Positions 15,394 through 22,406 of a DNA stretch of 64,000 nucleotides are shown piece by piece (position 1 is the first letter of the stretch; every line of letters starts with the position of its first letter). The stretch is from Prosthecobacter debontii (GTDB lineage: Bacteria; Verrucomicrobiota; Verrucomicrobiia; Verrucomicrobiales; Akkermansiaceae). The notes beneath the pieces are model-generated. The model ran no database searches. It saw only the letters and a program-made list of their open reading frames with translations, and had not been told where the DNA came from. The stretch lies in NCBI GenBank assembly GCA_945862245.1, contig CAMAXN010000009.1, forward strand, positions 1 to 64,000. The letters run 5' to 3'. The translations under genes and the position numbers were made by a program.

Positions 15394-16086
15394 ATGAAAG
15401 TAATCACATATATTACCACCGCACTGTCCGTGACTGCCACCGCCTTTGCCGGCGACTCAAAGGAAGCCATCGCACCGGACTCAACTCCATCACCAGATGT
15501 CTGGTTCTTTGGCGGCTCATTCGGCCAATTCGAATCAGGGATAGGTTCCGAGGATTTCGTCCCATCGGATTTTGACCTAGAGGGGCTCGGCGGTGTCAGC
15601 GATGTCGAAGATGCCGAGTTTGACATGTACACCCTACACATCGGCCGTAACCTCAACCAGCTCCTAGGCTGCGATACGGCCGCCTATCTTGAGGTCGGTT
15701 ACCTCGATGGGAACATGGATGTCGATGTGTTCGGACCCGAGTCTGTTTCTTACTCATTTGATGATTCATTGCAGGAAGTTGATCTGGAAGTTGTTCCCGT
15801 CACCTTGAACGTCAAGCTCGAGCGTCGGCTGTTCAATCCTGTGAGCGGCTACCTGACCGCCGGTGTCGGTTATGCTTTTACCAACATAAGCGTCCCTACC
15901 GGAAGTGAGCGAGATGGCGGGTTCTACGCGCAGGCCTCATTCGGCCTGATCTACAATATCAACGAGGATTACGAAATCTATGCGGGCAGCCGCTGGATGT
16001 ATCTCGACAGCGTCGATTTTGGTGTCGGTGATTTGGAATTGGATAGCGCGCTCACGTGGGAAGTCGGCCTGCGTTACAACTTCTGA
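15394..16086 (+). CDS. Outer-membrane beta-barrel protein
   Basis: The 230-residue product starts with a signal peptide (MKVITYITTALSVTATAFA), then WFFGGSFGQFESGIGSEDF and alternating strands (TLHIGRNLNQLLGCDTAAYL, GYLTAGVGYAFTNISV, FYAQASFGLIYNINEDYEIY). It ends WEVGLRYNF with a C-terminal aromatic residue. This fits an OmpA/OprF-like or adhesin-type 8-stranded barrel. It is divergent from the glycosyltransferase, and a terminator follows. Confidence 0.8.
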   Translation: MKVITYITTALSVTATAFAGDSKEAIAPDSTPSPDVWFFGGSFGQFESGIGSEDFVPSDFDLEGLGGVSDVEDAEFDMYTLHIGRNLNQLLGCDTAAYLEVGYLDGNMDVDVFGPESVSYSFDDSLQEVDLEVVPVTLNVKLERRLFNPVSGYLTAGVGYAFTNISVPTGSERDGGFYAQASFGLIYNINEDYEIYAGSRWMYLDSVDFGVGDLELDSALTWEVGLRYNF

Positions 16087-16113
16087 CCCCCTGCGTCCGC
16101 GCATACGAATCTG

Positions 16114-16146
16114 AAGGGCACACACCGCAAGGCGCGTGCCCTTTCC
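16114..16146 (+). terminator. Hairpin terminator after the barrel gene
   Basis: AAGGGCA pairs with TGCCCTT, with a GC-rich interior between them and TT following. It lies 28 bp past the stop at 16086. From 16147 to 16337 no gene is seen. Confidence 0.6.
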
Positions 16147-16337
16147 GCGTGGTTCTTCCAAAGCCATCGGCCGCCCTCGCCTCATAGCCCCATCGCCAGG
16201 CATAATGCGTTTTTCATCGGCCTGGGCCGATCTGGTAGGGGCTGTTTACCAAGCGTGAACCATGGCGGGGAGGCTCACAATCCCTCCCTTGACCCCGCCA
16301 AACGCTTCCCATACGCAAAGCTCCGCCACTAACCGAC

Positions 16338-16508
16338 ATGTCCAGCACCATCATCTACACCAAGACCGACAAGGCACCCGCGCTCGCGACCTATTCTTTC
16401 CTCCCCATTGTGCAGGCCTTCGCGAAACCGGCCGGTGTCACCGTGGAAACCCGCGATATCTCCCTCGCTGGTCGCATCCTTTCCCAATTTCCCGATCTCC
16501 TTACCGCC
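16338..16508 (+). pseudogene. Monomeric isocitrate dehydrogenase, N-terminal fragment only
   Basis: The first about 57 residues match NADP-dependent monomeric isocitrate dehydrogenase closely: [20 protein letters not shown], then [20 protein letters not shown] and [16 protein letters not shown]. After this the frame enters the cassette repeat at 16509. The remaining ~680 residues of this ~740-residue TCA enzyme are absent beyond the repeat. This is a housekeeping gene piece captured or left behind at a repeat edge. It keeps its own start codon and 5' region. Confidence 0.88.
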
Positions 16509-16584
16509 AACCCCCTTTTCCCCTTCCCAGAACGGCTCTCCAGTGTATTCACCGCCCTAGGTGAAACAGCAAATTCCTAGCATT
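16509..16584 (+). repeat. 76-bp cassette-type repeat, copy 9
   Basis: Almost identical to the copy at 13420. It replaces the rest of the isocitrate dehydrogenase gene. Confidence 0.88.
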
Positions 16585-16670
16585 CGATCACTCCCAGTCC
16601 TCCGCCGCTGACAGCAGGTTGACGGCAGATTGGAATTTTAGGCCGTCCATCTCCGCTTCGCTACGGTTGC

Positions 16671-16707
16671 CTCGCGGAAAGCTACAGCAGGCTGTAGCAG
16701 CCCAAGG
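16671..16707. repeat. Dispersed palindromic repeat, copy A
   Basis: It contains CTACAGC-AG-GCTGTAG, a perfect 7-bp stem, inside a 37-bp block that recurs with few changes at 22336-22371. Both copies are preceded by CGCTGACAGCAGG. It is a REP-like dispersed unit. Confidence 0.7.
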
Positions 16708-16712
16708 TCGCA

Positions 16713-17387
16713 TCAACCCCTCCGGCGCTCCAGCAGGACGAGCATCATGAAGGAGAGAATCAGGTTAAGTTCCTCGCGAGGAGTCATCTCTCCGAGCTTG
16801 ATGATCTTAAAACGGCCTTCGAAAAACGCCGCCTTTTTCTCAATTCTCATCGCGGGCTGGCCGTTGGCGCGGCTTGCGAGATAGCGGGGATGGAAAAGGA
16901 AGCCGGTGGCCAATCCCACAAGCGGGATCTCGCCCAGCAGGCTATCCATCACCTTCGCGCCGGGATTTTCCTCACGGATGGCGAAATCCGGTACCTGATC
17001 GCCGGGGTTGAAAACCTCGTAGTGCGTGCGCCAAAGCGAGCGCCAGCCCTTGCGTCCCACCGAGCCGATCGGCAAGCCGGAGGCGTCAGTCGAGTCGTAG
17101 CGTGCAGACCAATCGATCACTTTGTTTGCCTTGATCTCAGCCAACCGCGTGGCGCGGTTGTTGTCGGTGAAAATCTCCACGTGCTCGCGGAACTTGAACA
17201 TCTTCTGCTTCGTATGGAGCAGGATTTTCCCGACCGCGTCGGTTACGTTCGCCTGGCTAGCCAGCGCGAGAATCTTGAAGCTCAATTGCAGCGGATACTG
17301 GATGCCGGAAAGGTGACGGGCGATGTCATCGGTGGCGGGGATGCCCGCGAATTTCTGCGCCGCCGTCTGGTGGGAGTTCTCTTGCAT
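16713..17387 (-). CDS. LURP-one-related/Tubby-like (LOR) family protein
   Basis: The 224-residue product has the LOR fold outline: YPLQLSFKILALASQANVTD, AVGKILLHTKQKMFKFREHV, EIFTDNNRATRLAEIKANKV and WSARYDSTDASGLPIGSVGR. It then has a predicted membrane-binding helix region and RIEKKAAFFEGRFKI. It resembles bacterial scramblase-like or LURP1 proteins with unknown ligands, possibly lipids. The C-terminus carries a hydrophobic stretch (LNLILSFMMLVLLERRRG) that could anchor it. It is complete, about 130 bp beyond the repeat on its left. Confidence 0.7.
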   Translation of the reverse strand: MQENSHQTAAQKFAGIPATDDIARHLSGIQYPLQLSFKILALASQANVTDAVGKILLHTKQKMFKFREHVEIFTDNNRATRLAEIKANKVIDWSARYDSTDASGLPIGSVGRKGWRSLWRTHYEVFNPGDQVPDFAIREENPGAKVMDSLLGEIPLVGLATGFLFHPRYLASRANGQPAMRIEKKAAFFEGRFKIIKLGEMTPREELNLILSFMMLVLLERRRG

Positions 17388-17440
17388 GGCGCTTTAAAGC
17401 CGATGCGCCGCGCCAAGCCAAGCGCGGAATGGTTTGCAAC

Positions 17441-17557
17441 TTATTCCGAGATGGCGACGCGGTAGAACGCGGCGGCGTTTTTCGAGAAAAGCTTTTCGGA
17501 AACGCCACGGCCTTTCGCATCGAAATAGGCGCGGTTCAGCTTCAGCACGGACGCGTC
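17441..17557 (-). pseudogene. Amidohydrolase, C-terminal fragment
   Basis: The last 38 residues read KLNRAYFDAKGRGVSEKLFS and then KNAAAFYRVAISE. This resembles the tail of TIM-barrel amidohydrolases, where KILGGNAARVY-type ends are typical. Upstream the frame enters the repeat at 17558, so the catalytic part is gone. It lies immediately upstream of the LOR gene and on the same strand, so the two were probably neighbours in the source genome. Confidence 0.65.
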
Positions 17558-17634
17558 ACCCCCTTTCTGCCCCTCTCCGATCTCTCCAACAACGTCCTCA
17601 GAGACACCCCGCAAAAACCAAATTCCTAGCAATT
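17558..17634 (+). repeat. Divergent cassette-type repeat, copy 10
   Basis: It starts ACCCCCTTTCTGCCCC and ends CAAATTCCTAGCAATT. The centre differs from both other subfamilies (GATCTCTCCAACAACGTCCT). Confidence 0.6.
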
Positions 17635-17733
17635 AAGTGAAACGAAGTCAATTAGGAGGCATGGGGAAAATCGTATTGGAGTTTGTGCAGCAGAAGCGTA
17701 GACGCAGGAGCCGTTTTTTGTCATCTTTGGCTC

Positions 17734-18669
17734 ATGATTAAATTAGCCCTTGTTGCTATCGCCATCTTTATCACCTCTCTCACCGCCCATGCTGATGAGC
17801 CCGTGCCCTTTGGTGAGCAGCGCAGTGCCACGGGAATTAAACATTCCTTCCTCCTCTGCGGCCCTCTCACCGGGATCGTAGACGAAGAGAGTCGCCTTGG
17901 GTGGGAATCAAAAGGCGCCTCGCGGGACGGATACGTTCTTCCCGACGGAAACATCCTCATTTCGCAAAATAACCGCGCGAGAGAGTTGACGCGTGAGGGG
18001 AATGAAGTCTGGACCTACGTCCTCAGCCCGGAAAATAAAGAACTCGGCACCGTCGTGCGCCTTGAGAATGGGAACACTCTCGTCGTCGAACGAGGAGTGA
18101 AACCTCAACTCCTTGAAGTAGCGCCTGACGGAACTGTCGCCCTACGGATCCCCCTCCAGCCCGAGACCGACAATGCACACATGCAGACCCGCATGGCGAG
18201 GAAGCTTGCGAACGGCAACTACCTCGTGCCGCATCTGCTCGCCTTCGCGGTGAAAGAGTATGGCCCCGATGGCAACGTCGTTAGCACGATCCGAACCGAT
18301 CTGCCCGAGCTAGGTGGACGCGAAGCGAAAGTGTGGCCTTTTACCGCGATCCGTCTCGAGGATGGGAACACGCTCGTCACGCTCACGAACGGCAATCGCG
18401 TCGTCGAATTCGATGCCGCCGGCAAAGTCGTCTGGAAACTTACCAACGACGATGTCGGCGGGCGCTTCGCCGATCCCTGCGGTGCCCAGCGATTGCAAAA
18501 CGGGAATACCATCGTCTGCTGCTATGGTCAAAAAGACCCTGCCAAACCCAAACTCCTCGAAGTGACTCGTGCCGGGAAAGTCGTCTGGGAATATTTTCAC
18601 CCTGAAGCCATAGCCCACGAAGTCCATGTGCTGACGAGCAACGGCGCGCCCGAGGGCGTGATGAAGTGA
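17734..18669 (+). CDS. Exported beta-propeller protein
   Basis: The 311-residue protein has a signal peptide (MIKLALVAIAIFITSLTAHA) and six or so repeats ending in (L/D)GNTLV-type strands: DGYVLPDGNILISQNNRA, GTVVRLENGNTLVVERGV, ARKLANGNYLVPHLLAF, TAIRLEDGNTLVTLTNGN and AQRLQNGNTIVCCYGQ. This is a PQQ-like or arylsulfotransferase-like propeller without recognisable catalytic residues. The ATG at the signal peptide was chosen over the upstream open frame. It is complete, with about 350 bp of non-coding sequence after it. Confidence 0.75.
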   Translation: MIKLALVAIAIFITSLTAHADEPVPFGEQRSATGIKHSFLLCGPLTGIVDEESRLGWESKGASRDGYVLPDGNILISQNNRARELTREGNEVWTYVLSPENKELGTVVRLENGNTLVVERGVKPQLLEVAPDGTVALRIPLQPETDNAHMQTRMARKLANGNYLVPHLLAFAVKEYGPDGNVVSTIRTDLPELGGREAKVWPFTAIRLEDGNTLVTLTNGNRVVEFDAAGKVVWKLTNDDVGGRFADPCGAQRLQNGNTIVCCYGQKDPAKPKLLEVTRAGKVVWEYFHPEAIAHEVHVLTSNGAPEGVMK

Positions 18670-19016
18670 CTTCGCTCAAGCGGGGTGAATCTCGAGGTGA
18701 TGGCGGCCACAGTTGGATTCCCTCGGAAAAGGGGGACGGGTTGGAAGCGGGGTGCAAATTTCGTTATATAAACTCGGTTCGCATTCGTGTTGACCGATTC
18801 ATCCACGACCATCGGTGGCGGGAAATCGGAGGCATGCTCAAATTCATAATCCCAGCCAAAAGAAATCTTGGCAAACATATCGCTGACCTATGGTGCAGGA
18901 ATATGATTTCCCAACCGAAATCTATTCATTCAGCCGGGTTTCAGCTTAATTCAAACTCCCCTTCTTCCCCGTCCTCGGGTATGGCCCAGCGGCTGTTTTA
19001 GAAGTCTTCCGTAAAA

Positions 19017-19211
19017 ATGCAAATCCTTGGCAGTCTTGGCAAATGGCTCCTTCTCTGGCTGCTCGGCAGCACGATCGCTAGCGGCGGCCCCGACCGTCAC
19101 CACCAAAGCGGCGATATCCGTGACCGACCTCCAGGCGACGCTCAAAGGCACGTTCAATGCCAACGGCGTGGGTTACTGGACCTGCACGTTCCAGTATGGG
19201 AAAACGACGTC
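19017..19211 (+). pseudogene. Start of an exported Ig-like/fibronectin-type protein, frameshifted and cut
   Basis: A signal peptide reads MQILGSLGKWLLLWLLGSTI in one frame. A second frame then gives APTVTTKAAISVTDLQAT and LKGTFNANGVGYWTCTFQYG, which matches the repeated Ig-like domain of large verrucomicrobial surface proteins. The frame change near 19085 and the cut at the repeat at 19212 make it a broken fragment. Between 18670 and 19016 no other gene is supported. Confidence 0.6.
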
Positions 19212-19287
19212 AACCCCCTTTTCCCCTTCCCAGACCGGCTCTCCAGTCTATTCTCCGCCCTAGGTGAAAAAGCAAATTCCTAGCATT
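19212..19287 (+). repeat. 76-bp cassette-type repeat, copy 11
   Basis: Full copy, AACCCCCTTTTCCCCTTCCC to GCAAATTCCTAGCATT. The hydroxylase/propeller gene starts nine bases after it. Confidence 0.88.
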
Positions 19288-19295
19288 AAATAAAT

Positions 19296-20576
19296 ATGTC
19301 GGACTTCAATTTCAAGTTTATTGGGCCCGCTCCGGAGCTCGAAACTGGTAATCTTAATTGGAGCGAGTACACTTTCAGACAGGACAATTTTGGGGTCCAC
19401 AAAGAGACTTTGACCGTGCCGCTGCTATGGAACGAGAACAACAACGAGTACCCTCCCAAAATAATCAGGCACAAGAACTACGAAGCGTTCAAAGGGTACT
19501 TGGATCAGCTCGAATTTTTTTTAGGTGACGGGCACATCCAGACCGCCATCCTGATCAAACTGCCGGCGGGGAAAAGTGTATCGCCACATGTAGACTCAGC
19601 TCCCTTTTTCAGGTACTTTCACCGCATCCACATCCCGATCGTGACGAACCCGCAGTGCCTGTTCACGGTCGGAGATGAGACCATCCACATGAAAAAAGGG
19701 GAGATGTGGGAAATCGACAACGACAACAAAGTGCACTCAGTCGATAACGGCGGAGCGGAGGACCGCGTCCACCTGCTCATCGATTTCTACTCTCTCAAAC
19801 TGCGTGTGAGCACCGCGAACCGATTCCTTGTGTTTGACACATTCGACAAATCTACCAAGATTGTTCACGAAGGGTCGGGAGTGTACTACGGGTCGGTGGA
19901 AGAGTGGACCGTGTCCCGCCCGGACGTAAATGGCAAAGACTGCCTGCTGAGCATCCGAACAAACCAAACGGTTCCTATACCGAGCGGGTTCACTCACGAT
20001 TTCTGCCGGTTCGGGGACAAACTGTACATCACCGACTGCGCGAACGGGGGCGTGGTGGTTCTCAGTTACCCCGAGATGAAACTGCTCAAGCACCTGATAC
20101 CTTTCACTGCAAGGGACCACGTAAACACTCTGATGTGCGAAGAGGAAGGCAAACTGTGGTGCCTTCTGCACAGTTTAGGGAAATCGAAGCTGGTCCAAAT
20201 CTCAGCGGAGACGGGCGAGTGGCTGCAGGTTTTAACAGATGTAGGAGACCAGTCGCACGGGATCGTCCGCTACGGGGAAGAAGAAAATTTCTTAGTCCTG
20301 AGCTCGGGGACGAGCGAGCTGCTGTTATTGTGTGGTGGTGCCTCCCCGCCAAAAGTCCTGTGGAAGGATTCGTCGAAAACTTACCTGAAAGGTTTGTGTG
20401 TTTCTTCAAGTCGTGACGTAGCGTATTTCGGCATAGCGCCTCTCACCGAGCGGACGGACAGACGGTCTCTGGACCTCCAGTGTGAGATAGCGGCGTTCGA
20501 TTTAAGAACAAACACGCTTCTGTGGCGGCACAAAATCGCTACAAACGGACTGCTGAACTCCATTGTCTGCGCATAA
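19296..20576 (+). CDS. Aspartyl/asparaginyl beta-hydroxylase-like domain fused to a beta-propeller
   Basis: This 426-residue fusion starts nine bases after a repeat, with no clear ribosome binding site. Residues about 90-165 carry the Asp/Asn hydroxylase (cupin) signature: PHVDSAPFFRYFHRIHIPI, followed by FTVGDETIHMKKGEMWEID and NKVHSVDNGGAEDRVHLLID. These supply the two His and the Arg that bind Fe(II) and 2-oxoglutarate in this family. Residues about 190-426 form WD or NHL-like blades (CRFGDKLYITDCANGGVVVL, QVLTDVGDQSHGIVRYGEEE). Such fusions are unusual in bacteria and may have eukaryotic or algal relatives. The 2-oxoglutarate role is from the family; the protein substrate is unknown. Confidence 0.72.
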   Translation: MSDFNFKFIGPAPELETGNLNWSEYTFRQDNFGVHKETLTVPLLWNENNNEYPPKIIRHKNYEAFKGYLDQLEFFLGDGHIQTAILIKLPAGKSVSPHVDSAPFFRYFHRIHIPIVTNPQCLFTVGDETIHMKKGEMWEIDNDNKVHSVDNGGAEDRVHLLIDFYSLKLRVSTANRFLVFDTFDKSTKIVHEGSGVYYGSVEEWTVSRPDVNGKDCLLSIRTNQTVPIPSGFTHDFCRFGDKLYITDCANGGVVVLSYPEMKLLKHLIPFTARDHVNTLMCEEEGKLWCLLHSLGKSKLVQISAETGEWLQVLTDVGDQSHGIVRYGEEENFLVLSSGTSELLLLCGGASPPKVLWKDSSKTYLKGLCVSSSRDVAYFGIAPLTERTDRRSLDLQCEIAAFDLRTNTLLWRHKIATNGLLNSIVCA

Positions 20577-20669
20577 AAAGTATCACAGCTGTCCCACAGG
20601 GATGCTTAACTGAGGGAGTAAAAGCGGGTTGATGTTGAATCGAAATCCCTGCCACTCGGTAGGTGGTGG

Positions 20670-21259
20670 GTGAAGAAAACAACACCAACCCGGGCCGATG
20701 TGGTCGTTCTCAAACAAATGCTCAACCTGATTCCTCGCGGGTTAATCAACCGCCACGCCCTTGAAACCGGTGTGGAGTCAAAGGCCCGGAGTTTTAGTCT
20801 GCGGAGCCATCTTTCGTCGATGCTCTTCGCCCAGCTCTCCCATGCCACGGGACTCAACGATGTTTGCGACTGGCTGCGGCTCAAAGCTCCCGTCCTGTCG
20901 CGTTTTGGGGTTACTCCGCCATCCAACAACGGCCTCTCCAATGCTAACCTTCGAGCGTAAGGCGGAGTTTGCCGAGAAGTTCTTCTGGTCCGTGCTTGGC
21001 AACCTTCAGCACGCCAGCCCGGATTTTCGCCGCGGGCCGCAAGGGCATGGCATTGCTGCGGCGCTTCAAGGTCAGGAATCCACGCTGTGGATTCCACAGT
21101 CATCCAGTTGGTGGCCAACTGCATGGACAGGGCGAAGCACCGCACGCGAAAGGCCGCTGCCAAGATGCACCTGCGGCTCGACCTCCGCAGCTTCCTGCCG
21201 TCCTTCGCCATCGTAGATACCGCCGGGCAGCACGACAACAAGCGCGCCCGCAGTGGCGA
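20670..21259 (+). pseudogene. IS4-family transposase remnant, frameshifted and truncated
   Basis: Three frames together show an IS4/DUF4372 transposase. The first part is ADVVVLKQMLNLIPRGLINR with LRSHLSSMLFAQLSHATGL, followed by a shift with RKAEFAEKFFWSVLGNLQHA. The last part is VDSTVIQLVANCMDRAKHR with KMHLRLDLRSFLPSFAIVDT, which holds the first catalytic Asp (VDST) and the second region. The C-terminal catalytic Glu region is missing, so it is inactive. It ends where a partial duplication of a PEP-CTERM gene begins. Confidence 0.75.
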
Positions 21260-21357
21260 GTGACCCACGGTGAAGCGTAGCAATTCGTTCGACGTATGTC
21301 GTTTAATCTACGATATCATGTTTTTGTTTTTGTGTTATTTTAGCACGCCACGCCACA
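21247..21357 (-). pseudogene. 5' end of a second PEP-CTERM gene, duplicated
   Basis: About 110 bp match the start region and leader of the PEP-CTERM gene at 21372-22088, especially the 22018-22127 segment (CATGTTTTTGTTTTTGTGTT and the CACGCC tail). In translation ELLRFTVGHSPLRA parallels ELQHFIVGALATAG. The copy is cut by the IS4 remnant on its left, so a tandem duplication preceded the insertion. Confidence 0.55.
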
Positions 21358-21371
21358 CGCTCTCCAAAAAG

Positions 21372-22088
21372 TTAAATCCAACTTACGGGCCACTCTCCCC
21401 TGTGAGCAGCGATATAGCCGGCGCGGCGGCGGCGGATGAGCAGGCCCCCGGCACCCAGCGCGAGCAAGGCTAGGCTGCTTGGCTCAGGTACTGCATTCCA
21501 TTCCGCGATGCCGCTGCTTGAGGACGACAGGCCGGTGGGGGCTGACGTGCTCGCGTCGTCGAAGATTAGCCGGTGAATTTGCACACTCGCCTCGTTGCTA
21601 CTCAACGTGGCCGACATATCTAACCATCCATTCGTCTCCGCCCCACCGTTTATTCTAGAGTCTGTGAATTTAATTGTAGCGAGAGCGCGAGTTGTGCCGA
21701 CCGCATCATCGTATGGACCCAATCCAACATTACCCACAATCCTGATCGGGTTATTCCCACCCCTCACATCCGCCACCACGGCCGCCTGGTACCCTAGGGT
21801 TTTTACTGACGCACGCATATCTATTCCCGGGATCGCATAACCACCAGTACCTTGTGGAGGAGCTGCGGCAGCCCATATCCCCGCGACTTCGGGATTGTAG
21901 GTGCTGTCACCCGTTAAATCACCTGTGAACTGCTGCACTCCGGTCGTAGAACTCACCAAATTATTGGCAAACGTGATCTGCACCGTCGCCCCGTTGGCCG
22001 CGGACGTGCCCGCGGTGGCGAGTGCCCCCACGATGAAGTGTTGTAATTCTGTGTGTCCCTGTTTTTTTATTTTTATTTTCGATTCCAT
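21372..22088 (-). CDS. PEP-CTERM surface protein with C-terminal extension
   Basis: The 238-residue product has a hydrophobic start (LQHFIVGALATAGTSAANGA), a beta-rich body (VGNVGLGPYDDAVGTTRALA), and the sorting tail VPEPSSLALLALGAGGLLIRRRR. The tail is followed by 15 further residues (AGYIAAHRGEWPVSWI) instead of a stop at the Arg run. The extension probably arose by rearrangement near the duplication on its left. Whether exosortase still handles it is unclear. Confidence 0.75.
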   Translation of the reverse strand: MESKIKIKKQGHTELQHFIVGALATAGTSAANGATVQITFANNLVSSTTGVQQFTGDLTGDSTYNPEVAGIWAAAAPPQGTGGYAIPGIDMRASVKTLGYQAAVVADVRGGNNPIRIVGNVGLGPYDDAVGTTRALATIKFTDSRINGGAETNGWLDMSATLSSNEASVQIHRLIFDDASTSAPTGLSSSSSGIAEWNAVPEPSSLALLALGAGGLLIRRRRAGYIAAHRGEWPVSWI

Positions 22089-22406
22089 GTTTTTGTTTTT
22101 GTTTTTGTGTTGTTACAGCACGCCCCGCCCGCACGAATCGCGGAGGGGGAGAAGGGTGTGACGGGGACCGCACAGGCGTGGAGGGCGGCCATGGCGGAGT
22201 CAAGCGGGGCGAGAGGAACCAAGCGGAGGTCTTGGACTGCGTGCAGCCCGAGACGCGGCCGGCTGGGATGCCAGCAGCATTGGTATCTTTCAGCGCTGTT
22301 GCGGCCGAATCCTTTGCTCGCTGACAGCAGGCCGTCTCGCGAAAAGCTACAGCAGGCTGTAGCAGTCCAAGGGCAGCTGCCGGAGCGACGGAAAGCGCGG
22401 GGAAAA
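22089..22406. other. Intergenic region with duplicated leader and palindromic repeat
   Basis: No gene is supported here. It contains the leader shared with 21247-21357 (up to 22127) and the second copy of the palindromic repeat at 22336-22371, whose stem is CTACAGC/GCTGTAG. Confidence 0.7.
22336..22371. repeat. Dispersed palindromic repeat, copy B
   Basis: CTACAGC-AG-GCTGTAG sits inside a 36-bp block shared with 16671-16707, in the same orientation. It may be a REP-type element or bidirectional terminator used downstream of the PEP-CTERM and sulfotransferase genes. Confidence 0.7.

Noticed and set aside
256-19287. Canonical integron attC array
   Set aside because: The repeats have no GTTRRRY or RYYYAAC core at their ends and no clear R/L box pairing. 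Genes lie in both directions, gene pieces are truncated, and no integron integrase is present. Only the layout is integron-like.
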